Origin: Nemertoderma westbladi
Taxonomy: Eukaryota > Xenacoelomorpha > Nemertodermatida > Nemertodermatidae
Direction of reading: 5' to 3'
Assembly (NCBI GenBank): GCA_032718475.1
Contig: JAUCBJ010005321.1
Span: 64,001 to 114,685 of the forward strand
DNA: 50,685 nucleotides
This document shows positions 37,088 to 46,304 of the stretch, piece after piece. A program made the translations under genes and the position numbers. The notes under the pieces are model-generated. The model was not told where the DNA came from. It saw only the letters and a program-made list of their open reading frames with translations, and searched no databases. Numbering within the stretch: the stretch's first letter is position 1; every line of letters begins with the position of its first letter.

Positions 37088-37222
37088 GCTTATGTGTACA
37101 GTTGAATGTCTACTGCCGTATTACAGTCTGAGCAAGTCTAGTAACTCAGTATTAACTGCTAGCCTAGTAATTAATCACCGGTACTGCTACTTAGTGTAGC
37201 GTGATATATATAATATATTAGA

Positions 37223-37466
37223 ATACCGGTATGCTTATAGTATATATAACTATTATTACAGACTAGGTTTATCACCGAATACCGGTATAATTTTAGCACA
37301 AATATATATAAATATATAATAGGCCTATCTGGAATACCGGTATACAAATACAGCTTACAGTCTGTAGGATATATAATTCTGAAATAGAATTAATTACACG
37401 TACCGGTATAATTTCAGCCTAGATTTATAGGAATAAAGATAATAGGCCTATCGTAAATACCGGTAT
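37223..37466. promoter_or_regulatory. Array of five ATACCGGTAT palindromes
   Basis: The 10-bp palindrome occurs at 37223-37232, 37279-37288, 37334-37343 and 37457-37466, with a one-base variant (GTACCGGTAT) at 37400-37409. Spacing is about 55-65 bp, with ATAGGCCTAT palindromes between some. The other element has five copies at matching distances from gag. Conservation of core and spacing in otherwise drifting AT-rich sequence suggests a protein-binding array or RNA loop contacts. Confidence 0.65.
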
Positions 37467-38399
37467 ATCAATTATTTTAAAATAATTGTATTTCTGTTAC
37501 TTTAGGGTTACTTTGTTACTTTACTTACTTTATTACCGTTATTTAAGCAGTAATCCAACTTATATTGAGACCTAATGGTTGTATTGTAGGCCTACGATTT
37601 ATAAATCGTTAGATTTGATTTATAATATATATATACCCGTTTTAATGGGTTTTGTCAATGTTTGAAATAAATGTTATTATTTCTGGGGTAATCACTACAC
37701 AAAGCGGTGCGCTTTCAGTGAAGTGTTACGTACAGGACACTAAAACAAATAATACTAATTTACCTAAGTTACTTAATACTACAAATTACGTACAATTCGG
37801 GTGACATTACAATCTCTAAATAAATGCAAAAATTTACAAAAACGCAAAATACGAATTTTTAGGGTAATTTTACAAGAAGTCTACAAACCAGCCTAACAAA
37901 GGGTTAGAAATCTGATTATTACAGCGGACAGGGTACTACGGTATTTGAAATAATAAGTAGTAGTAAATACACTGCGTTGTCTAGATAGGAAAATGCCACC
38001 GCCTGACGACCTATAGCCGTATCGCTATAGGTTCTACGTTATGTATCACGGAGTGTTCCTACCTAGAAGTTAATAGAGCTAATCGAATGTGCCTATCAAC
38101 CACTTTACAACACAAATATAATGCCTACAATAATTACTTCGGAAAGCACCGTACACTAAACCCTAAATTAGGTACGAGTACTTGTATAACAAATAATCAG
38201 TAGTTAAATATACTTGAACAGCTAAAAGAACCACGGCATCTGCTGGAGTGACCGATGCACAAAATCACCAGTCTTTACCTACGCCAAGCAGCCCTTGTAG
38301 TACCGGGGTTAATTTAACTATAGCGGTATGTATAACAAACACAATTACTGTAGGAACAAACTTGGGGACTTGAATGTTGCGAATAATCGCATAAACTCT

Positions 38400-38970
38400 G
38401 AATAATAAATATTACGCTACGCGTACAAACTACTCAAACAAAATACAGACCGAACACTGACAGACTACTATCAAGCCTAAACAAACTACGGTATATGCAG
38501 ACTCCGAAATGATTAGGGAGTATGCGCTCTATCCCAGTAGTGCGACTTATTCTTTAGTTGGGGGTTTACCTTACAGTGTTCACTGCCCCTACTGCCTAAT
38601 CGTACTTAATCGGACAGATGATCTACACATGCGGCAATCCGTTCAGACCTAATAACAGCCAGACAACTATCCAGCCTACAAATTATTTAAATAAAATTAT
38701 ACGCTACCCGTACAGACTTACACAAACAAAGTACAGACTAAACGATGGCAGACTACTCTCAAGCCTAAATAAACTACAGGACATGCAGACTCCGAAATGA
38801 TTAGGGAGTATGCGCTCTAACCCAGTAGTGCGACTTATTCTTTAGTTGGGGGTTTACCTTACAGTGTTCACTGCCCCTACTTCCTAACCGTACTTAATCG
38901 GACAAATGCTCTACACACACTGCAATTCGTTCGGACTTAACAGCAATCAGACAACAGCTCAGCCTACAAA
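38400..38970 (-). repeat. 288-bp tandem duplication in the leader
   Basis: A block containing ACTCCGAAATGATTAGGGAG and TTAGTTGGGGGTTTACC begins at 38501 and again at 38789, with nearly the same sequence between. Flanking sequence similar to the repeat edges (TTACGCTACGCGTACA and TATACGCTACCCGTACA) suggests slightly more than two copies. The plus-strand element has the same duplication with a 287-bp period, so it predates their split. Confidence 0.85.
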
Positions 38971-39224
38971 TTGTCTGTACAATCTGATCAGGTTTACACG
39001 CCTTCTGTTCAATACTGGCCTACAAACAAATAAAACTTGACAGAAATAAGTAAAATCTCAATAAAAACCAGGCGTCCCCGATTAATTATTAAGACCTACT
39101 GGTATATAACAATCAAATCGAATAATACTAGTGTACTTATACTGCTGTAGGTACCGGTCCGGGTGGTTAGGTAGTCAGGCCTACTGGTACCGGTTCTGGC
39201 AGTTGGGCCTACTGACCTACAGAT

Positions 39225-39271
39225 GTACCGGTTGACCGGTACTTTCGACTTTATTGCTTACTGCAATAAAG
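39225..39271 (-). promoter_or_regulatory. LTR-proximal hairpins of the minus-strand element
   Basis: On the minus strand, 16 nt after the 5' LTR, CTTTATTGC (39271-39263) pairs with GCAATAAAG (39257-39249) around a 5-base loop. Next, GTACCGGT and ACCGGTAC (39242-39225) form an 8-bp stem with a 2-base loop. The first hairpin is conserved with compensating changes in the other element. No TGG, the expected start of a tRNA primer-binding site, occurs between the LTR and this hairpin. Confidence 0.6.
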
Positions 39272-39287
39272 AAGCTATATCCTTTAA

Positions 39288-40440
39288 TGTTCGCGCTTTC
39301 AGACCTTTGGCAGTTTAACCCGCCAAATTAGAATGTCTTCTAGATAATAAATCTGCTTTTTAGTCTATGACAAGTATTTGATTCACTACACTAGTCGAAA
39401 CCAATCCGTGCGCGACCATTCACCCGCTGGAAATTCCCGGGAGATTGGGTTCGACGGTTTAATTTGTATTGCTATGTAAGCCTAATGTATTATTCGACTG
39501 ACAGTATTATATAATCTCTGACAATATTATTCACCTTCGGTAATATTAACAGTTCCTTTAGGACGTGGCGCTTTATCTACATAAACAGAGTTATGACTTA
39601 AACTACTCGCAACGATATGGCTTAATTATAATCCACATATATGGCGCATTCTTTAGGAATTGCTTCTTTAACAGACTCACTCATACACTATGCTGCACAA
39701 TACTGCACACTAATCTGCCAATCTTCACTGATTTTAGTCACATATAAAAGGAACACAGGCTGACTCATGTAGGGTCTATCAAATAACATTAGATTCACTT
39801 CAAACCACTTTAACATAAGTCACAATCGTTAGAATATTGGGTTGCGGGGTTATTTATCGTTATTCCAAATATAATTATTCATCAACCATATTATGAAGAA
39901 CTGACAGCAAATAGCAGTATAAAACAACAAGTCAGTACCGGTATGTACTGCACATAGGCATGAGATATTCAAGTAGTCAGTTGCAGTTAAAGGATATATG
40001 CCCTTTATAATTAAACCTACTAGTGTAAGACTAAAAACTAAAACACGGAGGTGCCAAAGCCGGTTCTTAGGCTCTGGACAAAAACAATAACACTGAACTA
40101 CTGAGTTTCTGTATATACCTCCAACACAGAGATAACAAACGCTCTGATTGGTCAACCTGAACAACGAGAGAACAGAGAAACAAAGAAACGTCGACGTGGC
40201 AATATCAGCTGCTAGCCGTCGTCATGGTAGCGACACTGTTTTCAAGAGTATCGTGCTTTTACGTCACGGAATTACGGATTATGTCCTCTAAAGTACAAAT
40301 ACAGAAGAAATAGCTCTTATGTCCGCTAAAACACCAGTACAGCAAGGACACGGCCTTTTTATGCCTGGTAAACCAACTACAGAGTACTTTACGGGAAAAA
40401 TAAGGAAAAATAACCGGACAATTCAGTAAAAGCTTTTACA
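39288..40440 (-). repeat. 5' LTR of the minus-strand BEL/Pao element
   Basis: This 1153-bp copy starts TGTTCGCGC and ends CTTTTACA on the plus strand; in its own sense it starts TGTAAAAGCTTTTAC, which contains the palindrome TAAAAGCTTTTA. It matches the 3' LTR closely over 39288-40035. It matches the second element's LTR much better than its own partner over 40036-40440. It would carry the promoter for the gag ORF, although I cannot fix a TATA box or a start site. Confidence 0.88.
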
Positions 40441-40526
40441 TAGCGCCCACCCCTACTTTCGGGTTGCAGATAGGAGTAGCGCCCACCCCTACCTTCGGGT
40501 AGCAGATAGGAGTAGCGCCCACCCCT
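40441..40526. repeat. 36-bp minisatellite, right part
   Basis: Two complete units (40441-40476 and 40477-40512) and 14 bases of a third begin at the end of the retrotransposon, each starting TAGCGCCCACCCCT. Together with 28683-28723 they reconstruct one tandem array that was the insertion target. Confidence 0.92.
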
Positions 40527-41280
40527 CCCTAGACCAGCGACTTTACGAATCTGCCAAGATCTATACGGATCATGCTATGTGCTTGATTCATGTGCACTGA
40601 TCATAATACATTTTAAATCTGCTACGATCATAGAATGATCATACAAAATCTTTTAAGAATTTTACATATACAAAATATTGAAAAAATATTTATTTATGGA
40701 ATGTATGGTTGCAATTTGTTAAATATCAAAACCATTTTTACATTAAACATTATAATTATTGTCTTGGAAAGTAACAACGTCATGGCTATTATATATCCTA
40801 CGATCAGACTACGATCAGGATAAGATCAGGCCAGATAATGAGGCTGCCCAAATTTTAAAACACCAGAGGCAGAGGCCAATGATAATTATTTTTTTGCCGT
40901 ATTTAACCGACCAGAGTACTCTCTTTTACAGCGTTTTGCATAAGATTAACATATCATACGAAGATATTTTCAGATCTTATCATGATCATATCACAAGGCG
41001 ATACCTAATACAGGCCATGACATGGGAGGCATATGCAAAATTAGCGGAGGCCGACCTACTTACTGTACTGTCAGACTGTAGTATGGTATTACAATTACAG
41101 TAAGGCCACCTAAACAACGTTACTTAGATGACCTTGCAGCCTTGAGTACGGTAGTAACAATACTACATACAGTAAACCAATAAACAAGTATCTGACTGTC
41201 TGACTGTGTATTCCCAAACGTTCCTGCCCTCTTTATTCCCACACCTACATCTGCTCGTTCTACTGTCTGACTGTCAGAAC
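40527..41280. other. Spacer with GATC-rich DNA, no recognised gene
   Basis: GATC occurs unusually often between 40558 and 40845, including ACGATCAGACTACGATCAGG. A 114-codon frame at 40759-41103 resembles no family I know and may be chance or a decayed part of the neighbouring transposase. CTGACTGT is repeated near 41190-41275. Confidence 0.5.
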
Positions 41281-42391
41281 GCGTTTAGAAGTTCGCTTTC
41301 CTCCATCGGACGAATTGGAAGAGTTTGAGAAGAAAGATTATGTTGCTTTGGATGATCGTTTTTCTGAAATTAGAGGCAATTGTACATGCAGTTAAGCTCA
41401 CGGACAGAAGTAAATCCGACGACGTAACCACGATATCTAACTCCAAAGATATTGCTTATCTCTACCCCGGTCGCTTTGGATTTGTTAACCGGCAGATTCA
41501 ATTGTTAAATAGTTCAAAAGCTGATAGGATAAAGAAGGTAGGACCCTAGGTTAACCTTTTTGGAGGATTTAGCTAAGGTAGCCATGTTTAAGAAGACGTC
41601 AAACAATAAACTACGTTGTAAGAATTTAACAACTGATACAGCTTTGGGATTACAAAATTACTGCTTAGGAGTTGTTGAGCTCACCAGATTTATCTTAAAT
41701 ACTTGTGGTATTGCTCAACACTCTTATGTTTTGCTTGGCAAATTCCAAAGCGATTTAATCGAAGAACTCGTTGGTTATTTTCGACAAGCAGCTGGTGGTA
41801 ACTATTATTTGTCCTGTAAACAATTATATTAGAGACTGCAAGAATAGATCAGGCAAAACTTAGTTTTTTAATTGATGGATATCATGGATTTACTAAATCA
41901 GATGGGCAACATGTTTGCAATTTATGTACTACACGTCTTAGCGACATGGAACTGCTACTGATGGATGATATCCCTGACAGTGTTGAAGCATTTAGCCAAG
42001 ATGTGGAACAGGTTGTTGTCTGCATTGCTGGATATGTTGCCAAGAAAGTTCCACAATTTGCTCTAGAACCCGATGTTGTTAGTAACTACAATACGGACTT
42101 TATTAGTTTCCTGAACAGACAGACAGAAGAAAGTTACAATATCCTTCAGATCACCCAATCAATTTGATTGTGTATTGTTACATTTTGATTCAAAGCGTGG
42201 ACTTATCAAAAATGTGTCGCGTGAGACTAAGGAAAGCCATTGAATGTCTTTCGGAATCATATGGCTTTGGAGCCATCCCAACGAAAGCGAGCAACATAAT
42301 TGTAAATATATTTTTAAACAATTATTGTGAACAGCAAAATACAACGTTGGATGCCGAAAGCACAAAGAAAAAGATGAAATTTATGTTCTGA
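41281..42391 (+). pseudogene. Broken P-element-type transposase (THAP9-like C-terminal part)
   Basis: Fragments in shifting frames (41325-41549, 41560-41832, 41862-42167 and 42164-42391) together resemble the C-terminal half of P-element transposases. The clearest blocks are VLLGKFQSDLIEELVGYFRQ followed by AAGGNYYLSCKQ, then VVVCIAGYVAKKV, then SNIIVNIFLNNYC near the end. The family joins DNA ends using an RNase H-like fold. Here stop codons and frameshifts interrupt it at least three times, and no THAP DNA-binding domain or terminal inverted repeat is evident. It is a dead remnant. It lies in the spacer between the two retrotransposons and probably predates their insertion. Confidence 0.72.
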
Positions 42392-42973
42392 AACCTACCC
42401 AACTCAAAACTTAAATGTATTATTTTTGCATTATTAATTTAAATATTATATGTCAGTTTCCACAATTAGCTTAATTTAATATATGAAAATATTTTATCCG
42501 TGCGTATGGTCACCAGCAGTTTTCGTGTCTTGTCTAGGATCCGAAAACCGACACTTTATAATTTTGAAACATATTCTGTTACGGTATATGGCGCTGTACC
42601 TACATTATGTAATATATTAGTCCGTTATACTGTACATACATTAGTCCATTATACAGTATAATATATTAGTCCATTATATAGTATCATATATTAGTCCGTG
42701 ATGCAGTATAATTATTTAGATAAGGCATAACGCGCAATGATATTTAGATAAGGAAGTTGAAACGCCCATATATTTTGAACTCATCCATTTTGTATAGTAT
42801 GTAGCCCTACCTATGTAATTTTGTAATAGGATATAAGTAGATAGTTCCAGGGTAGCAAGTCCTTGTTGGACCCTGGATATGGGCTTGCCGTTATTAGCCT
42901 TGATGAGGCTAGCTACTGGTTTTAATTTCTCTATAATTGCGCTAAATTTATTATTAATGATATTATTAGTACC
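42392..42973. other. AT-rich spacer with small tandem repeats and hairpins
   Basis: No coding region. About four copies of a 25-bp unit containing TTAGTCCATTATACAGTATA lie at 42609-42712, and ATTTAGATAAGG occurs twice shortly after. TCCAGGGT...ACCCTGGA and TAGCC-ttgatga-GGCTA dyads lie near 42846-42915. The stretch may be the 3' flank of the P-like remnant. Confidence 0.6.
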
Positions 42974-44118
42974 TGTAAAAGCTTTTGCGTGATTAACCGG
43001 TTATTTTCCCTTAAAGTACTCTGTAGTTGGTTTACCAGGCATAAAAAGGCCGTGTCCTTACTGTACTGGTGTTTTAGAGGACATAAAAGTCATTTCTTCT
43101 GTATTTGTACTTTAGAGGACATAATCCGCAATCTCGTGACGCGATAAGCTAGATACTCTTGAAAACAGTGTCGCTACCATGACGACGGCTAACAGCTGAT
43201 ATTGCACGTCGACATTTCTTTGTTTCTTTGTTCTCTCGTTGTTCAGTTGACCAATCAGAGCGTTTTTTGACTCTGTGTTGGAGTTGGGTACAGAAACTCA
43301 GTAGTTCAGTGTTATGTTTTTGCCCAGAGCCTAAGAACACCGGCTTTTGGCACCTCCGTATATCAGCATTCTTTAGCTTTACATTAGTAGGCTTAATTAT
43401 AGAACGTATATCTGTTATCTACTCACTTATTCACTCACTATCCATAAATTACTAATATTACTGCTTTTACTGTCGGTTGTTCATTATATTTGTTGATGAA
43501 ATATTATATCGGAATACTGATCAATAGTCCGACATCCCAATCTTCTTGATATACTAAAGGTTAGAGAGACCGGTTACAGATAAACGATTGCGACATATGT
43601 TAAGTGGTTTGAAGTGAATCTAATGCTATTTCATATGCCCGACATAAATTGTATGTTGCTCTCTTTATACGTGACCAAATTTAGTGAAGGTCGGCAGATT
43701 AGTGTGCAGTATTGTGCAGCATTGTGTATGAGTGTAACTGATAACAAAGCATCTCCTAAAGAATGCGCCATATACGTAAATCTATAGCCTTTTCGTTGTG
43801 TCTAGTTTAAGTCATAACTCTGTTTACATATTTAGAGCGCCACGTCCTAAAGGAACTGTTAATATTTCCCGAAAGTGAATAATATTTGTCAGAGATTATA
43901 TATTACGATCAGTCGAATAATACGGTAGGCTTACACCATCAATCATTAAGCTCCGAACTCAGTCTCCCGGGTATATCCAACGGGTGAATGATTGCGCATA
44001 GACTGGCTTCGGCTAATGTAGTGTATCAAATACTCGTCATAAGCTAAAGAATATATATCATCCAAAAGACATCCTAATTTGGCAGGTTAAACTGTCAAAG
44101 GTCTTAAAAGCGCAAACA
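42974..44118 (+). repeat. 5' LTR of the plus-strand BEL/Pao element
   Basis: It is 1145 bp long, starts TGTAAAAGCTTTTGC and ends AAGCGCAAACA. Its reverse complement aligns along its whole length with 39288-40440, closer in the first 400 bp than in the rest. It keeps a sequence related to the 35 bp that the minus-strand 5' LTR lacks. Candidate TATA-like stretches (CTTTATACG near 43672 and TTATATATTACG near 43897) exist, but neither can be chosen from sequence. Confidence 0.85.
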
Positions 44119-44134
44119 ATAACAGATATTGCTT

Positions 44135-44159
44135 CTGGATTGCGGTGTAAGCAATCTAG
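44135..44159 (+). promoter_or_regulatory. LTR-proximal hairpin of the plus-strand element
   Basis: CTGGATTGC (44135-44143) pairs with GCAATCTAG (44151-44159) around a 7-base loop, 16 nt after the LTR. Compared with the minus-strand element, one T-A pair has become G-C and one T-A has become a G-U pair in RNA, so the stem survives sequence change. CCGGTTGACCGG follows at 44169-44180, matching the second hairpin of the other element. Confidence 0.6.
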
Positions 44160-44429
44160 TCGAAAGTACCGGTTGACCGGAAACCTGTAGGCCTGACTGC
44201 CTGATCATCCGAACCGGTACTTACAGTACAGGTACAGCAGTATTATTCGATTTTGATAATTATATACCGGTAGGTCTTAATAATTAATCGGGGACGCCTG
44301 GTTTTTATTGGGATTTTACTTAGGCCTATTTCTGTCAGTTTTATTTATTTGTAAGCCAGTATTGAGCAGAAGGCGTGTAAGCCTGCTCAGATTGTACAGA
44401 TAATTTGTAGGCTTGACTGTTGGCTAACT

Positions 44430-45000
44430 GTTGATTAGGTCTGAACGGATTGCAGTGCATGTAGAGTGTATGTCCGATAAAGAACGGTTAGGAAGTAGGG
44501 GCAGCCATAGCTGTAAGGTAAACCCCCATCTAAAGAATAAGTTGTACTACTGGGTTAGAACGCATACTACTTAACCATTTCGGAGTCTGCATGTCCTGTG
44601 GTTTATTTAGGCTTGATAGTAGTCTGCCATCGTTTGGTCTGTACTTTGTTTGTGTAGTCTGTACGGGTAGCGTATAATTTTATTTAGATAATTTATAGGC
44701 TGGATAGTTGTCTGGCTGTTGTTGGGTTTGAGGAAATTTCGGTGTGTGTAGAGCATCTGTCCGATAAAGAACGGTTAGGAAGTAGGGGCAGCCATAGCTG
44801 TAAGGTAAATCCCCATCTAAAGAATAAGTCGTACTACTGGGTTAGAACGCATACTACTTAATCATTTCGGAGTCTGCATATACCGTAGTTTGTTTAGGCT
44901 TGATAGTAGTCTGTCAGTATTTGGTCTGCATTTTGTTTGAATGGTTTGTACGCGTAGCGTAATATTTATTATTCAGAGTTTATGCTATTATTCGCAACAT
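44430..45000 (+). repeat. 287-bp tandem duplication in the leader
   Basis: TCCGATAAAGAACGGTTAGG occurs at 44473 and 44760, each followed by GAAGTAGGGGCAGCCATAGC and a similar downstream block. It corresponds in inverted orientation to 38400-38970 of the other element. Confidence 0.85.
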
Positions 45001-45927
45001 TCATATCCCCAAGTTTATTCCTACAGTAATTGTGTTTGTTATACATACCGTTATAGTTAAACTAACCCCGGTACTACATCAGGGCTGCTCGGCGTAGGTA
45101 AAGACTGGTGATTTTGTGCACCGGTCACTCCAGCAGATGCCGTGGTTCTTTTAGCTGTTCAAGTATTTTTAACTACTAATTATTTGTTATACAAGTACTT
45201 GTACCTAATTTAGGGTTTAGTGTACAGTACTTTCCGAAGGTGATTAGTGTGTAGGCAGTATATTTGTGTTGTAAAGTGGTTAATAGGCACGTTGGTTCTG
45301 GTAGACCGCGGTAATTAATCTCTAGGTAGGAACACTCCGTGATACATAACGTAGTACCTATAGCGATACGGTTATAGGTCGTCAGGCGGTGGTATTTTCC
45401 TATCTGGACAACGCAGTATATTTACTACTACTTATTATTTTCAAATACCGTAGTAACCTGTCCGTTGTAATAACCAGATATTCTAACCCTTTGTTAGGCT
45501 GGTTAGTAGACTTCTTGTAAAATTACCCTAAAAATTTGTATTTGTGTATTTGTAATTAAATTTTTGTGTTTATTTAGAGATTGTAATCTCAACCCGAATT
45601 GTACGTAATTTGTAGTATTAAGTAACTTAGGTAAATTAGAATTATTTGTTTTAGTGTCTAACAAGTAGCACTCCACTGAGAGCGCACAGCTTATGTGTAG
45701 TGACTCCCCCAGAAATAATAACATTTATTTCAAACATTGACAAAACCCATTAAACGGGTATATATATATTATAAATCAACTCAAACGATTTATAAATAGT
45801 AGGCCTGCCATATAACAATTAGGTCTTAATATCAGTTGGACTACTGCTTAAATAACGGCAATAAAGTAAGTTAAAGTAACCAAGTAACCCTTAAAATTCA
45901 GAAATTCAATTATTTAAAATAATTGAT

Positions 45928-46171
45928 ATACCGGTATTTACAATAGGCTTATTATCTTTATTTTCATAAACTTAGGCTGAAGTCATACCGGTATTCTGTA
46001 ATTAATTCTAGTTAATAATTATACTTATATATACTATAAGTGTAAACTGCATACCGGTATCCACGATAGGCCTATTATATATTTATATATTTGTGCTAAA
46101 ATTATATACCGGTATTTTGTGAAAAACCTAGTCTGTAATAATACTTATATATACCATAAGCATACCGGTAT
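45928..46171. promoter_or_regulatory. Array of five ATACCGGTAT palindromes
   Basis: Exact copies lie at 45928-45937, 45985-45994, 46051-46060, 46106-46115 and 46162-46171. The last ends 134 bp before the gag ATG. The array mirrors 37223-37466 in number, spacing and distance to gag. Confidence 0.65.
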
Positions 46172-46304
46172 TCTAATATTATATATATCACGCTACACTG
46201 AGTAGCAGTATCGGTAATTAATTACTAGGCTAGCAGTTAATACTGAATTACTAGACTTGCTTGGACTGTAATATAGCAGTAGGCATTCAACTGTGCAAAC
46301 AAAC

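Larger units (their letters stand above)
37088..39287 (-). other. 2.2-kb untranslated leader between 5' LTR and gag
   Basis: There is no long open frame here. The segment is homologous along its length to 44119-46304 of the second element. In its own sense it holds an LTR-proximal hairpin, a 288-bp tandem duplication, and an array of ATACCGGTAT palindromes ending about 135 bp before the ATG. A leader of this length is long for an LTR retrotransposon and may carry packaging or regulatory functions. Confidence 0.75.
28724..40440 (-). mobile_element. BEL/Pao-type LTR retrotransposon, full-length but lacking RT, RNase H and recognisable integrase
   Basis: Direct repeats at 28724-29937 and 39288-40440 both begin TG and end CA and flank an internal region of 9350 bp. 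TAGCG precedes the left repeat (28719-28723) and follows the right one (40441-40445), a 5-bp target duplication of the size usual for BEL/Pao. The coding strand is minus, so the 5' LTR is at the high-coordinate end. The internal ORF carries a DUF1759-like Gag region, zinc knuckles and a DUF1758-like aspartic protease typical of this superfamily. It lacks reverse transcriptase, RNase H and recognisable integrase and must depend on enzymes in trans if it moves at all. Caution: the target is itself tandem, so TAGCG recurs there naturally. Confidence 0.88.
44119..46304 (+). other. 2.2-kb untranslated leader of the plus-strand element
   Basis: Homologous to 37088-39287 and almost the same length (2186 and 2200 bp). 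It holds the LTR-proximal hairpin, the 287-bp tandem duplication and the palindrome array in the same order. Long open frames are absent; a 73-codon minus frame at 45503-45724 looks incidental. Confidence 0.75.

Noticed and set aside
39735-39752. TATAAAAGG as the LTR TATA box
   Set aside because: It reads on the plus strand, opposite to the direction of the element's transcription.
40759-41103. 114-codon ORF as a gene
   Set aside because: No recognised domain, AT-rich surroundings and no support on either side; listed only as part of the spacer.
26797-42973. tRNA or rRNA genes
   Set aside because: Only an isolated B-box-like element in the SINE fragment was found; no complete cloverleaf or rRNA segment.
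39288-44118. One DNA transposon with 1.15-kb terminal inverted repeats enclosing the P-like transposase
   Set aside because: Inverted homology continues well beyond these points into leaders and gag ORFs. The left copy also has a same-orientation partner at 28724 with a target duplication, so they are LTRs of two head-to-head retrotransposons.
44119-44160. Standard tRNA primer-binding site
   Set aside because: No TGG directly follows the LTR in either element. The TGG at 44136 lies inside the conserved hairpin and is absent from the other element.
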